A stretch of 64,000 bases of DNA from Mariniphaga sediminis (lineage in GTDB: Bacteria > Bacteroidota > Bacteroidia > Bacteroidales > Prolixibacteraceae): contig NZ_QWET01000024.1 of the NCBI RefSeq assembly GCF_003573545.1, forward strand, positions 1 through 64,000. The letters run 5' to 3'. The position numbers were made by a program, and so were the translations under genes. Below are positions 37,298-45,452 of the stretch, piece by piece; position 1 is the stretch's first letter, and the number at the start of each line of letters is the position of its first letter. The notes below the pieces were generated by a model. It was not told the origin of the DNA. It was given only the letters and a program-made list of their open reading frames with translations, and did not search any database.

Positions 37298-38170
37298 TCA
37301 GAGCTTTATGGTGGTTATGGTACATGCCCCGAAGATGCCGTAACCGTTTTTAATGTTGGAATAGATTTGCACAGGTTCTTTAAAAGGCAATTCACCTTCG
37401 CTGTTCATACGGGCTTTTACTGACGATTTTATGTATTTATCGTAGTGTTCGTCAGCCGATAAAAAGCTGGTAAACAGCCCTGTTTTACCATAAGTACTAA
37501 ACCTGAGAATACTTCCGTCATAACCTACATCCGATATTCTCACATAATAACTGTAAGTAAAGCCATGTTGTGCCTCAGTATCAGTTTGCCGGTTAAAGTT
37601 GTCAATAAAGGGGGCTTTTACAGAGGAAGTGAAAAATCCACCCCCTGAATACGTAACTCCGTGCACTGTATGCTTTCCGTACAACCAATAATTAGTGAGC
37701 CCTGGTGTATCGTGTATTTCATAATACACATCTAACAAATAATAAAGCCCCTGCTCACTATATTCCAGCGTATCCTGCCGATGGCCAACAATGGGCTTTT
37801 GCGGCACTACTGTTTGGGCAGTCAGGTTGTCAAAATCAGGGTGCAAAACAACAATTTTATATTCATTTTGATTTTTTGGATGGTAGTTTAAATAATAATT
37901 CCCTTCACCTCTAGGAGTTAACGTGCCCAGCTCAGTGTCGTTTTCATAAAGCACGATTTTGGCATCGTCCACCGGCTCAAATGTGGTGCTGTTTTCAATG
38001 TCTCTCGAAAGCGTCAGTCGGGCGCTAATGGTAGAATCGGGATTTAATATACAGTTCAGGCAAAGTTTGGATGGTCGATCAAACTCGAATGTAACATCTT
38101 TTTCGCAGGAGGGGAAAAGTGTTGCTCCCAAGAATAATAACAATAATATATTCAATAAATATTTTTTCAT
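37298..38170 (-). CDS. DUF4249 lipoprotein, second of a tandem pair (cassette B)
   Basis: A 290-residue lipoprotein (cysteine in LFPSCEKDV) of the DUF4249 family with CLNCILNPDS, KAPFIDNFNR, SADEHYDKYIKSSVKARMNS and a C-terminal YGIFGACTITTIKL. Its start lies 2 bp after the stop of the neighbouring DUF4249 gene and its stop 2 bp before the receptor start, so translation is tightly coupled. It is a close paralogue of the gene at 38173, by eye about two thirds identical. Start MKKYLLNILL at 38170 gives a proper signal. Confidence 0.82.
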   Translation of the reverse strand: MKKYLLNILLLLFLGATLFPSCEKDVTFEFDRPSKLCLNCILNPDSTISARLTLSRDIENSTTFEPVDDAKIVLYENDTELGTLTPRGEGNYYLNYHPKNQNEYKIVVLHPDFDNLTAQTVVPQKPIVGHRQDTLEYSEQGLYYLLDVYYEIHDTPGLTNYWLYGKHTVHGVTYSGGGFFTSSVKAPFIDNFNRQTDTEAQHGFTYSYYVRISDVGYDGSILRFSTYGKTGLFTSFLSADEHYDKYIKSSVKARMNSEGELPFKEPVQIYSNIKNGYGIFGACTITTIKL

Positions 38171-38172
38171 TA

Positions 38173-39030
38173 CTATAGCTTTATGGTAGTTATAGCACAC
38201 GAACCAAAAATGCCATACCCGTTTTCAATGTTGGAATAGATTTGCACAGGTTCTTTAAAAGGCAATTCACCCTCGCTGTTCAGGCGGGCTTTAACAGACG
38301 ATTTAATGTATTTATCGTAGTGTTCGTCGGCCGAAAGAAAATGGGTAAAACTTCCTGTTTTGCCACCTGCTTCAAAACCAAGAGTACTTTCTTCGTAGCC
38401 AACGTCTGATATACGAACATAGTAGCTGTAAACAAATCCATACTTGGCATCAGAGTCTATTGTCCGGTTAAAATCATCAATAAAAGGGGCTTTTATTGAT
38501 AGTAATCCTGCGCTTGAATAAGTTATTCCATGCAGGGTATGTTTCCAGTAAAACCAATAGTTGGTGGGGCCGGGTGTATCATGTATTTCGTAATGTACAT
38601 CGAGCAAATAAAAAAGCCCCGCTTCAATATACTCCAGCGTATCCGGTTGATGATACACAACAGGTTGTAGGGGAATTGCTGTGGTGGCTTCCAGGTTGTC
38701 AAAATCAGGGTGCAAAACAACAATTTTATATTCATTTTGAGTTTTTGGATGGTAGTTTAAGTAATAGTTTCCTTCGCCTTCAGAAGTTAGCGCATTCAGC
38801 TCCGTTCCGTTTTCGTAAAGTATAATTGTGGCATCGTCCACCGGCTGAAATGTGGTGCTGTTTTCAATGTTTCTCGATAAGGTTAACCGGGCAGTAATGG
38901 TAGAATCGGGGTTTAATATGCAGTTTAGGCAAAGTTTAACAGGCCGGTCAAAATCGATTGTAACGTCTTTTTCACAGGAGAGAAAAAGTATAGAAGCCAG
39001 TAAAATAATAAAAAGGGTTTTCAGTTTCAT
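38173..39030 (-). CDS. DUF4249 lipoprotein, first of a tandem pair (cassette B)
   Basis: A 285-residue lipoprotein (cysteine in LFLSCEKDV) beginning MKLKTLFIILLASILF. It shares long identical stretches with its downstream neighbour, for example HPDFDNL, LDVHYEIHDTPG/LDVYYEIHDTPG, SADEHYDKYIKSSVKAR and LPFKEPVQIYSNI. Differences concentrate in the middle and in the segment around residue 180. It is the first gene of cassette B and has the upstream copy of the repeat leader. Cassette A has only one DUF4249 gene, so this pair arose by a local duplication inside cassette B. Confidence 0.82.
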   Translation of the reverse strand: MKLKTLFIILLASILFLSCEKDVTIDFDRPVKLCLNCILNPDSTITARLTLSRNIENSTTFQPVDDATIILYENGTELNALTSEGEGNYYLNYHPKTQNEYKIVVLHPDFDNLEATTAIPLQPVVYHQPDTLEYIEAGLFYLLDVHYEIHDTPGPTNYWFYWKHTLHGITYSSAGLLSIKAPFIDDFNRTIDSDAKYGFVYSYYVRISDVGYEESTLGFEAGGKTGSFTHFLSADEHYDKYIKSSVKARLNSEGELPFKEPVQIYSNIENGYGIFGSCAITTIKL

Positions 39031-39539
39031 CTTTAATGCTTGATAATTAATTTTAGTAAAATAAGTACTGCAACCAGCTCCGGAGACCGGATTAGTATAA
39101 ACGGGCTAAGTTGCTTTTAGTCACTGATACTATTATATTCTATTGCCATGCAACTATTGTTTTTTTAGCCTCTGCCAAAAAAAATCTCTCCTATGTTATT
39201 CTCTCCGAAAAAATGCGCCTAGGTGAGGACTCCTGCAAACATATTAAAATAATCACATCCAATCAATACATTATGATTGGTTTTTATATGTTCTGTAATA
39301 TAATTTTACCTGCTGCCTAATCTTATGTAAGCTTCATTTAAGTGTTTGTATATGAGTCGTGTGATTGGGGATGTGATGTACTGATACTATTTATTATTTG
39401 TGTTTTTCATGTAGGTATTATATGCTTTTTCCAACTCCTCTACTTTCTCCGGATATTCTCCGGCAAGGTCATCGATTTCAGTGGGATCGTCTTTCAGGTT
39501 ATACAATTCCCAGGCTTCTCCGTTGGCGCGTACAATTTT
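39031..39539. repeat. Direct repeat, copy 2 (leader plus intact sulfatase 3' end)
   Basis: It matches 33879-34376 in the same orientation. The 356 bp between the DUF4249 start (39030) and the sulfatase stop (39387) hold no gene, and the rest is the sulfatase's own 3' end. The segment CAATCAATACATTATGATTGG near 39260-39280 could form a hairpin followed by TTTTTATAT on the plus strand. With copy 1 it brackets cassette B exactly (34388-39030). Confidence 0.9.
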
Positions 39540-40976
39540 GAAATCGCCCTGGCGAAACATGCGGAAACGGTCGGTCCAGCCGGACATAAAAAACTCCGGG
39601 TTTTCCCTTTCTCCTCCCAGAAGGACAGGCATAAGTGAGCTTCCCTGCAGGGGTTGCGGCGTAATCTCTCCCAGCATTTCCGGATAGTTAACTCCGGCTG
39701 CTTCCAGCAGAGTAGGGGCTACATCAACAATATGCCCCGTCTGGCGGGTGATGGAACCGGGCTTCACTTTTTCGGGCCAGCGCACAATGAAGTGGGTATG
39801 TGTTCCCCCTTCATGTCCGTATTGTTTGAAGTACCGGAACGGAGTATTTCCTGCATTGGCCCAGGCCGCGCACAGCGTACGAAATCCTTCGGCAGCTCCC
39901 GGAGGAAAATCAAAGTCGCGGTTGCTGTCGTACGGGCACGAGCCATTGTCCGACATGTAAACAACAATGGTATTTTCGGCAATTCCTTTTTCGTCCAGAT
40001 AATCCAACAGCCGTCCAATGTTTTGATCCATTCGGTCGACCATGGCAGCAAATACAGCCATTTCCAAATCGAGTTCATCCTGCTCCTGCTCATCCAAATC
40101 ATTCCAGGGACGGTACTGTGGTATTTGGGCCCTCCGTTCTTCATTCCCATCCGGATGCCCCCTGAATTTGTTGATGTTGGAACTGGGTGGGCTCAGGGGG
40201 GTATTCTCAGGAATCAACCCAAGCTTTTTCAGTCGTTCCATCCTCTCTTCCCTGATTTTGTCCCATCCTTTTTTGTACTGACCGCGGTATTTGGCAATGT
40301 CTTCCGGACGGGCCTGCAACGGGTAATGTGCGGCCCCGTATCCCATAAAAAGAAAGAAAGGCTGGCCGTTGTTAACCGGTTCTTCCAACCAGCGCAGCGC
40401 ATTGTCGGTGAGCGCATCGGTTTTGAAAAACGGCTTGTCTTTATGGTAAATCTGGTCGATATTTTCTACGGTGTCTCCATTCAGAATAAACGGACGGCTA
40501 AATTTTCCGGAGGGAGGTTCAAAAAATTCATTCATTGCTTCAAATGTGAGCGACTGGTCAGACACATTCTTCGCTAAAACATGTTCCGGAGCCCATTTCA
40601 TCCAGTGCTCCTTCCCGGAATGGATTATATAGTAACCTGAATTACGAAGTACCTGTGCAAAATTAACCGCATTTTTCCCTCCTTCGTATAACCCGGTGAA
40701 CAGGGTAGAGCGCGACGGCTCACATTTTGCCATATTATAAAAGTTGGCAAACCGGATACCTTCGTCGGCCAGTCGGTCAATGTGGGGCGTTCTGATTTCA
40801 GAACCATAGGCGCCCACATCGGAGTACCCCATATCGTCGCTTAAAATAAAAATGATGTTGGGTTTTTCCGAAGACATTTTTGCCGTTTTGGACTTTGAGG
40901 AAATTTGTACGTACAATAAAAAAGCTCCGAGAATAACCGCAACAATAACGAAAAAGTAGAGCCAAATTTGCTTCAT
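39387..40976 (-). CDS. Type I sulfatase (arylsulfatase family)
   Basis: A 529-residue sulfatase with an N-terminal membrane/signal helix (about residues 4-24). The metal pair lies in FILSDDMGYSDVG (D47, D48), and the formylglycine motif CEPSR begins at C85, giving the standard C-x-P-S-R that needs a formylglycine-generating enzyme. Further motifs are FLFMGYGAAHYP, VVYMSDNGSCPYD and HEGGTHTHFIVRWP. It would release sulfate from sulfated glycans or small esters in the periplasm or outside. The gene precedes cassette B on the same strand and its 3' end is duplicated at 34230-34373. A -7-like TATATTTG lies on the minus strand at 41002-41009. Confidence 0.92.
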   Translation of the reverse strand: MKQIWLYFFVIVAVILGAFLLYVQISSKSKTAKMSSEKPNIIFILSDDMGYSDVGAYGSEIRTPHIDRLADEGIRFANFYNMAKCEPSRSTLFTGLYEGGKNAVNFAQVLRNSGYYIIHSGKEHWMKWAPEHVLAKNVSDQSLTFEAMNEFFEPPSGKFSRPFILNGDTVENIDQIYHKDKPFFKTDALTDNALRWLEEPVNNGQPFFLFMGYGAAHYPLQARPEDIAKYRGQYKKGWDKIREERMERLKKLGLIPENTPLSPPSSNINKFRGHPDGNEERRAQIPQYRPWNDLDEQEQDELDLEMAVFAAMVDRMDQNIGRLLDYLDEKGIAENTIVVYMSDNGSCPYDSNRDFDFPPGAAEGFRTLCAAWANAGNTPFRYFKQYGHEGGTHTHFIVRWPEKVKPGSITRQTGHIVDVAPTLLEAAGVNYPEMLGEITPQPLQGSSLMPVLLGGERENPEFFMSGWTDRFRMFRQGDFKIVRANGEAWELYNLKDDPTEIDDLAGEYPEKVEELEKAYNTYMKNTNNK

Positions 40977-41234
40977 AATTCAAATGCTATTTAGAATGCT
41001 GCAAATATAAAAATTATTGTATGTTTGCGTCCTATTAAAAGGGTAGGATAAGTTGTAGAATAAATGTAAAGCCAGTCAATAAATTCAATTGATTGGGTCA
41101 CTGAATAGTACAACAGGTTTTTGTTAAACCATTCAATTTTAGAATAAGAACAGGTGAGTTTTCACCGCTGAGAAAGTAATTAAACCGGTACATCGTTTCC
41201 GGTTTTTGTATGTATAAATTTTTGTAAAGTAAAA

Positions 41235-43700
41235 ATGAAACAGTTTTTTGGGATATTATTTTGTCTTTTTGCCTTTAAGTCTTTTGCACAAGAGGGTGGA
41301 GTTTCAGGAAGAATTTCTGATGCGTTGGATGAAAGACCGATGGAATATGCCAGCGTGGCAGTTTTTCGTACGCCGGATTCCACGCTTGTTACCGGCGGAA
41401 TTACCAACAGGTCAGGTCATTTCAAAATAGAAAAGCTCCATTCGGGCAACTATTTTATCCGGGCGCATTTTTTAGGGTATGAAAATGAAACAACCGGCGC
41501 ATTTGCTTTGAAGGACGGAGAAACCCTGCATGTTGGAACAATAATGCTTACGCCGGCCCGGCAACTGGTAGAGGAAGTAAATGTAACCGGCAACCGCATA
41601 AATGCCATGAACAAATTAGATAAGCAAACCTATCATGCGGAGCAGTTCGAGTCAGCAAAAGGCGGTTCGGCAGTGGATGTTTTGAGGAATATGCCGGCTA
41701 TTTCCGTAAACGGTCAGGGGGAAATTACGGTGCGTGGGTCATCCGGCTTTTTGGTGCTGATTGACGGCAAACCGGTTCTAACCGATGCCCAAACTGCATT
41801 GAGCCAGCTTCCGGCAAATGCAGTGGAGCATGTGGAATTGATTACTTCCCCTTCTGCCAAATACGATCCGGACGGAAAAGCCGGGATTGTCAATATTACC
41901 ACCAAGAGCGGTACTGTTAACGGAACCGGCCTGATTGTAAATGCCAACTACGGTTTGCCCGGTACAACAGACTTCGATAACAAGCGAATATCCAGGCGGT
42001 TTGGAGGAGACATAACGTTTAACTACCAAAAGAATAAGTGGGATATTTCGGTTGGCGGAAACTATACGCGAAACGATCTGAATGGGTATCGTGTGGGAGA
42101 TGTTTGGATTGAGAATGTTGAAAACAATACGGTTAACCGGTTCCCGTCGGAGGGTGAGCGGAGCTTTAACCGTTACAATTATGCAGCGCGCGCGGCTGTT
42201 CAGTTTAAGGCTGATGAAAACAATATTCTTTCCTTGGGTATTTTTAGCGGGAAGCGTTACCAGGAGCGTGATGCCGATATTTTTTATTCCAATTCTCAAT
42301 GGACTCTTGATACCAATGAAAAAATTTATGAGGTGTTGTATTACAATGCCAACAAGCAAATTAAGCAAGGAACATTTACCCTGGGAAATGTTGATTATAC
42401 TCATATTTTTGCTGACAAATCTTCGCTGACTGCATCGTTTTTATATGAATACGATGATTTGCACGGAACGACACATAATCTGAATCTGACGGAACCGGGA
42501 GGCGATGTGATACAATATGTTCAAAATCCGTATAAAAAACCAATAAACGGGTACCGGTTTAAATTGGACCATGCTGTGGCACTGTGGAATGGAAAACTGG
42601 AAAGCGGCTATCAGTTCCGGAATGATTCACAGGATGGTACGTTTGATTATATTCTAACCCCGGAAGATTCACCTCAGCCTGATACAGACCGTTTCCGGGG
42701 AACAGCCGTTTCAAAGAACCGGATTAATTCCGTGTACAGCCAATTCTCCGGGGCTACGGAAAAACTGGAGTATATTGTCGGGTTACGTTATGAATATTCC
42801 CGGAGGACGGTGAAACTCTCTTTTGACCCACAGGAGCATGTGCTGGAGTTGTCGAATTTATTCCCTTCTGCCAACCTGTTGTATTCCATAAGGCCGGATT
42901 TAAAGCTGAAGGCAGGATTCAGTCGCCGGATTCAACGTTCCACGAATAACCAGTTAAACCCGATTCCCGAAAGGGAGCACTCTGAAACACTGGAAGTAGG
43001 CGACCCGGATTTGCGCCCGGAGTTTGTTAGCCTCGGGGAAATCGGACTGACAAAACAATTTGAAGATGGCAGTTCGGCATTTATAACAGCGTATATCCAA
43101 CAAAGTAAAGATCCGGTTCAGCGGGTAAACAGCATTTATGCTGACACCATCCTGAACCGCGTGTATACCAACATAGAAGAAGGTCGTTCTGCTGGGTTTG
43201 AGGTGGGGGCGGATCTTCATCCCGCCAAGTGGTGGGCCATGTTTTTTGGCGGAAATATTTTCCATCAGTCCTATAAAGGCAGCCTGAAAATTCTGGATGC
43301 GCCTCCTATTGCCATTGATAATTCGGGATGGGTTTATTCCATCAATGCCAATACTACGTTTGATATTGCTCCTACATGGAGCCTGCAGGCCAACGTTAAC
43401 TACCTTTCCAAACGCCCTACAGCCCAAGGGAAGGATTCAAGGTACCTTATTCCAAATTTATCTTTGAAAAAGAGTTTTTGGGAAAACCGGCTTACCGCAG
43501 GTTTACAGTGGCAGAACATCGATTTGGGAATGGAGCAGTCGCACCGGCAGCTGATTACCACCTGGGGTAGCCATTTTTACACTACCACCAACTATATTTA
43601 TGAACCCGATTTTCTGGTGCTGAATGTGAGCTATAACTTCAACTGGAAAAATGGAAAACTGAAACTTCCTTCCAGCGAGTTTGGGGAAAAAGAGTTTTAG
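41235..43700 (+). CDS. Outer-membrane beta-barrel receptor with CarboxypepD_reg domain
   Basis: An 821-residue TonB-dependent-receptor-like protein: signal peptide (ends FKSFAQ), a carboxypeptidase-regulatory-like domain (GRISDALDERPMEYASVAVF), a plug (ADVLRNMPAISVNGQGEITV-type, RGSSGFLVLIDGKPV, ELITSPSAKYDPDGKAGIVN) and a barrel of the OMP_b-brl_3 type with QSKDPVQRVNSIYAD and a C-terminal FLVLNVSYNFNWKNGKLKLP. It belongs to a different receptor branch from the cassette receptors. There is no lipoprotein partner beside it and its substrate is unknown. A long hairpin follows at 43708-43764. Confidence 0.88.
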   Translation: MKQFFGILFCLFAFKSFAQEGGVSGRISDALDERPMEYASVAVFRTPDSTLVTGGITNRSGHFKIEKLHSGNYFIRAHFLGYENETTGAFALKDGETLHVGTIMLTPARQLVEEVNVTGNRINAMNKLDKQTYHAEQFESAKGGSAVDVLRNMPAISVNGQGEITVRGSSGFLVLIDGKPVLTDAQTALSQLPANAVEHVELITSPSAKYDPDGKAGIVNITTKSGTVNGTGLIVNANYGLPGTTDFDNKRISRRFGGDITFNYQKNKWDISVGGNYTRNDLNGYRVGDVWIENVENNTVNRFPSEGERSFNRYNYAARAAVQFKADENNILSLGIFSGKRYQERDADIFYSNSQWTLDTNEKIYEVLYYNANKQIKQGTFTLGNVDYTHIFADKSSLTASFLYEYDDLHGTTHNLNLTEPGGDVIQYVQNPYKKPINGYRFKLDHAVALWNGKLESGYQFRNDSQDGTFDYILTPEDSPQPDTDRFRGTAVSKNRINSVYSQFSGATEKLEYIVGLRYEYSRRTVKLSFDPQEHVLELSNLFPSANLLYSIRPDLKLKAGFSRRIQRSTNNQLNPIPEREHSETLEVGDPDLRPEFVSLGEIGLTKQFEDGSSAFITAYIQQSKDPVQRVNSIYADTILNRVYTNIEEGRSAGFEVGADLHPAKWWAMFFGGNIFHQSYKGSLKILDAPPIAIDNSGWVYSINANTTFDIAPTWSLQANVNYLSKRPTAQGKDSRYLIPNLSLKKSFWENRLTAGLQWQNIDLGMEQSHRQLITTWGSHFYTTTNYIYEPDFLVLNVSYNFNWKNGKLKLPSSEFGEKEF

Positions 43701-43707
43701 AAGGGAA

Positions 43708-43764
43708 AGGCCGTCTGAAAAGGTTCATTGCCTCTGCACTGGTAATGTTCTTTTCAGACGGCCT
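43708..43764. terminator. Two-way hairpin terminator with 15-bp perfect inverted repeat
   Basis: AGGCCGTCTGAAAAG (43708-43722) and its exact complement CTTTTCAGACGGCCT (43750-43764) flank an inner CATTGCC/GGTAATG stem. It lies between the convergent receptor gene (stop 43700) and creD (stop 43772), so it can end both transcripts. Each arm contains GCCGTCTGAA, identical to the core of the Neisseria DNA-uptake sequence. Confidence 0.8.
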
Positions 43765-43771
43765 CATTGTT

Positions 43772-45094
43772 TCAGTCATTGTACCATTTTATTTTCCGGG
43801 TAAAAAACATGGTCAACCCCAGAACACAAAATAATCCGATACTTCCGGCAAGAAGGGCGTAGGATTCAAGTTGCATTAAGACAAATATAAATCCAAACGA
43901 AAAAGTCAGAATGAGGGTCTGAATAGCCGAATGAATCCATTTTTTCAGAAAGGTTCGTGAATAGGCAAAAACCATAATGACTACGGCTGAAGCGGAGATT
44001 AAATAGGCCAGATTGAACCCCAGTTGCTCCGAAACAGACAACAGCAGCAGATAAAAAATCAGAATAGAAAATCCGACAAGGATATACTGAAATGGATGAA
44101 CCTTCTGTTTGGTAATTACTTCATTTAAAAAGAAAGCCAGAAATGTGAACAAAATTACCAAGATAGCATATTTGGCAGATCGCGAGCTTTTCTGGTAATG
44201 ATCGGCCATTGTGACCAGTTTGACCCCAAAGTCGGAGCCTGTAACCCGGTACTCATCATTTTTCCATTCCTGCGGATAGTTCCGGTTAAAGTTTAAAATT
44301 TTCCATCGGGCTTTAAACCCGTTTTTATCGATGGTATATTCAGCGGGGAGAAAGTTCCCTTCAAATCCCGGATCATTCCACTCTGATTGCATGGTTACTT
44401 CAGTGGTTTCCCCAAGCGGAGCAAAGTTAAGGGATTTAGAACCTTTCAGGTTGAGGTTGATTTGAAATGTCCCTTGAAAATCATCATCCGGGAGAAGGGG
44501 AAGCGGCAGCGAAATTCCGTTTTGACCAACCAACAGGTTTTCCATTCCCGGTAAAAAAGGAAAAGATTTGCCGTTCCATAATAAGGAAACATTGTCGTTG
44601 ATTCCCCGTAAATCACTGACTGACAAAAGTATTTTAGCTTTATCCCACAGAACATCTTTGGGCGAAATTTTTAATGTTTCAAAATCCGGCATTTCAAACC
44701 GGCCGGTTATTTTAATATCTGATGTAAAAACAACTGTTTCATAAATACTTCTCTTTCTTTTTTTCGGCAAAACAGTGCTTTCAATATTCAGTGTTTCCGG
44801 TAAAAAATAACACGTACGGATTTCTTCCTGAATCTCTTCTCCTGCCTTGTTCAAATGGCGTTCGGTGTAGGGAATGGATAGCACTGGTCCCCTCACTGTT
44901 TGAGGTAACGACCAATTTTGCATCACGTCTTTTTGAGTCGTCTCGGCGGTAATTTGCCTTTCGTGGATGAGTCCCAGAATCATAAATTTGGGAATGAGCA
45001 AAGCAATGGCAATGGCCCCAATGATAAATACTTTAAGGGTAATTTGCCCGTTAGCTGACCTCTGTTTGTCCAGAAAAAAATCTTTTGTTTCCAT
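43772..45094 (-). CDS. creD: CreD-family inner-membrane protein
   Basis: A 440-residue membrane protein of the CreD/Cet family: an N-terminal helix (residues about 20-45), the conserved periplasmic start LIHERQITAETTQKDVMQNW followed by GPVLSIPY, then six C-terminal helices from about residue 305. In E. coli creD is controlled by CreBC and affects envelope and beta-lactam/colicin responses. Here no CreBC genes are near. A 17-bp palindrome upstream (45122-45138) is shared with the adjacent winged-helix operon, so that regulator probably controls creD. Confidence 0.92.
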   Translation of the reverse strand: METKDFFLDKQRSANGQITLKVFIIGAIAIALLIPKFMILGLIHERQITAETTQKDVMQNWSLPQTVRGPVLSIPYTERHLNKAGEEIQEEIRTCYFLPETLNIESTVLPKKRKRSIYETVVFTSDIKITGRFEMPDFETLKISPKDVLWDKAKILLSVSDLRGINDNVSLLWNGKSFPFLPGMENLLVGQNGISLPLPLLPDDDFQGTFQINLNLKGSKSLNFAPLGETTEVTMQSEWNDPGFEGNFLPAEYTIDKNGFKARWKILNFNRNYPQEWKNDEYRVTGSDFGVKLVTMADHYQKSSRSAKYAILVILFTFLAFFLNEVITKQKVHPFQYILVGFSILIFYLLLLSVSEQLGFNLAYLISASAVVIMVFAYSRTFLKKWIHSAIQTLILTFSFGFIFVLMQLESYALLAGSIGLFCVLGLTMFFTRKIKWYND

Positions 45095-45121
45095 TTTTTT
45101 AATTAATTGTATTTACAAAGA

Positions 45122-45138
45122 ACTTTGAATTTCAAAGT
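45122..45138. promoter_or_regulatory. Palindromic operator ACTTTGAA-T-TTCAAAGT upstream of creD
   Basis: A perfect 8+1+8 bp inverted repeat lies 28 bp upstream of the creD start and 18 bp downstream of the regulator stop. A near-identical site lies at 46094-46110 before the regulator's own operon. It is most simply the binding site of the winged-helix protein encoded at 45156-45452. Confidence 0.65.
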
Positions 45139-45155
45139 ATAAAAAGAAAAAAAAA

Positions 45156-45452
45156 TTACAGTTGTTTCAGAATATCCTCCAAGGCTTGAAGGTGACGGTC
45201 AAATGCCGCCTTCCCTTTTTCTGTCATTTCGTAGCTTGTATTGGGTTTTCTGTTGTTAAAACTTTTAATTACCGCAATATATCCTGCCTTTTCCAGTGAT
45301 TTGAGATGACTGGCAAGGTTCCCGTCTGTAACCTCAAGCATTTCTTTGAGATGGTTGAAGGATGCACGCGGGTTTACCGATAAAACGGACATGACGCCAA
45401 GCCTGGTTTTATTGTCAAAAGCCTTATCGAGATGTTGAAACAGGTTTTTCAC
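45156..45452 (-). CDS. Winged-helix transcriptional regulator (HTH_27/ArsR-like)
   Basis: A 98-residue DNA-binding protein: DKAFDNKTRLGVMSVLSVNP, recognition region FNHLKEMLEVTDGNLASHLKSLEKAGYI and wing KSFNNRKPNTSYEMTEKGKAAFDRHL, typical of the small winged-helix group (PF13601). The start is a GTG at 45450-45452 that overlaps the stop of the upstream membrane gene as GTGA, so the two are translationally coupled. It probably binds ACTTTGAA-N-TTCAAAGT at 45122-45138 and 46094-46110, controlling its own operon and creD. No sensor domain is visible, and the membrane partner may give the signal. Confidence 0.88.
   Translation of the reverse strand: MKNLFQHLDKAFDNKTRLGVMSVLSVNPRASFNHLKEMLEVTDGNLASHLKSLEKAGYIAVIKSFNNRKPNTSYEMTEKGKAAFDRHLQALEDILKQL

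Noticed and set aside
39654-40577. A 307-codon plus-strand frame inside the sulfatase gene
   Set aside because: The sulfatase has all family motifs on the minus strand. The opposite frame is Arg/Phe/Ser-rich and matches nothing known; it is a shadow of strong codon bias.
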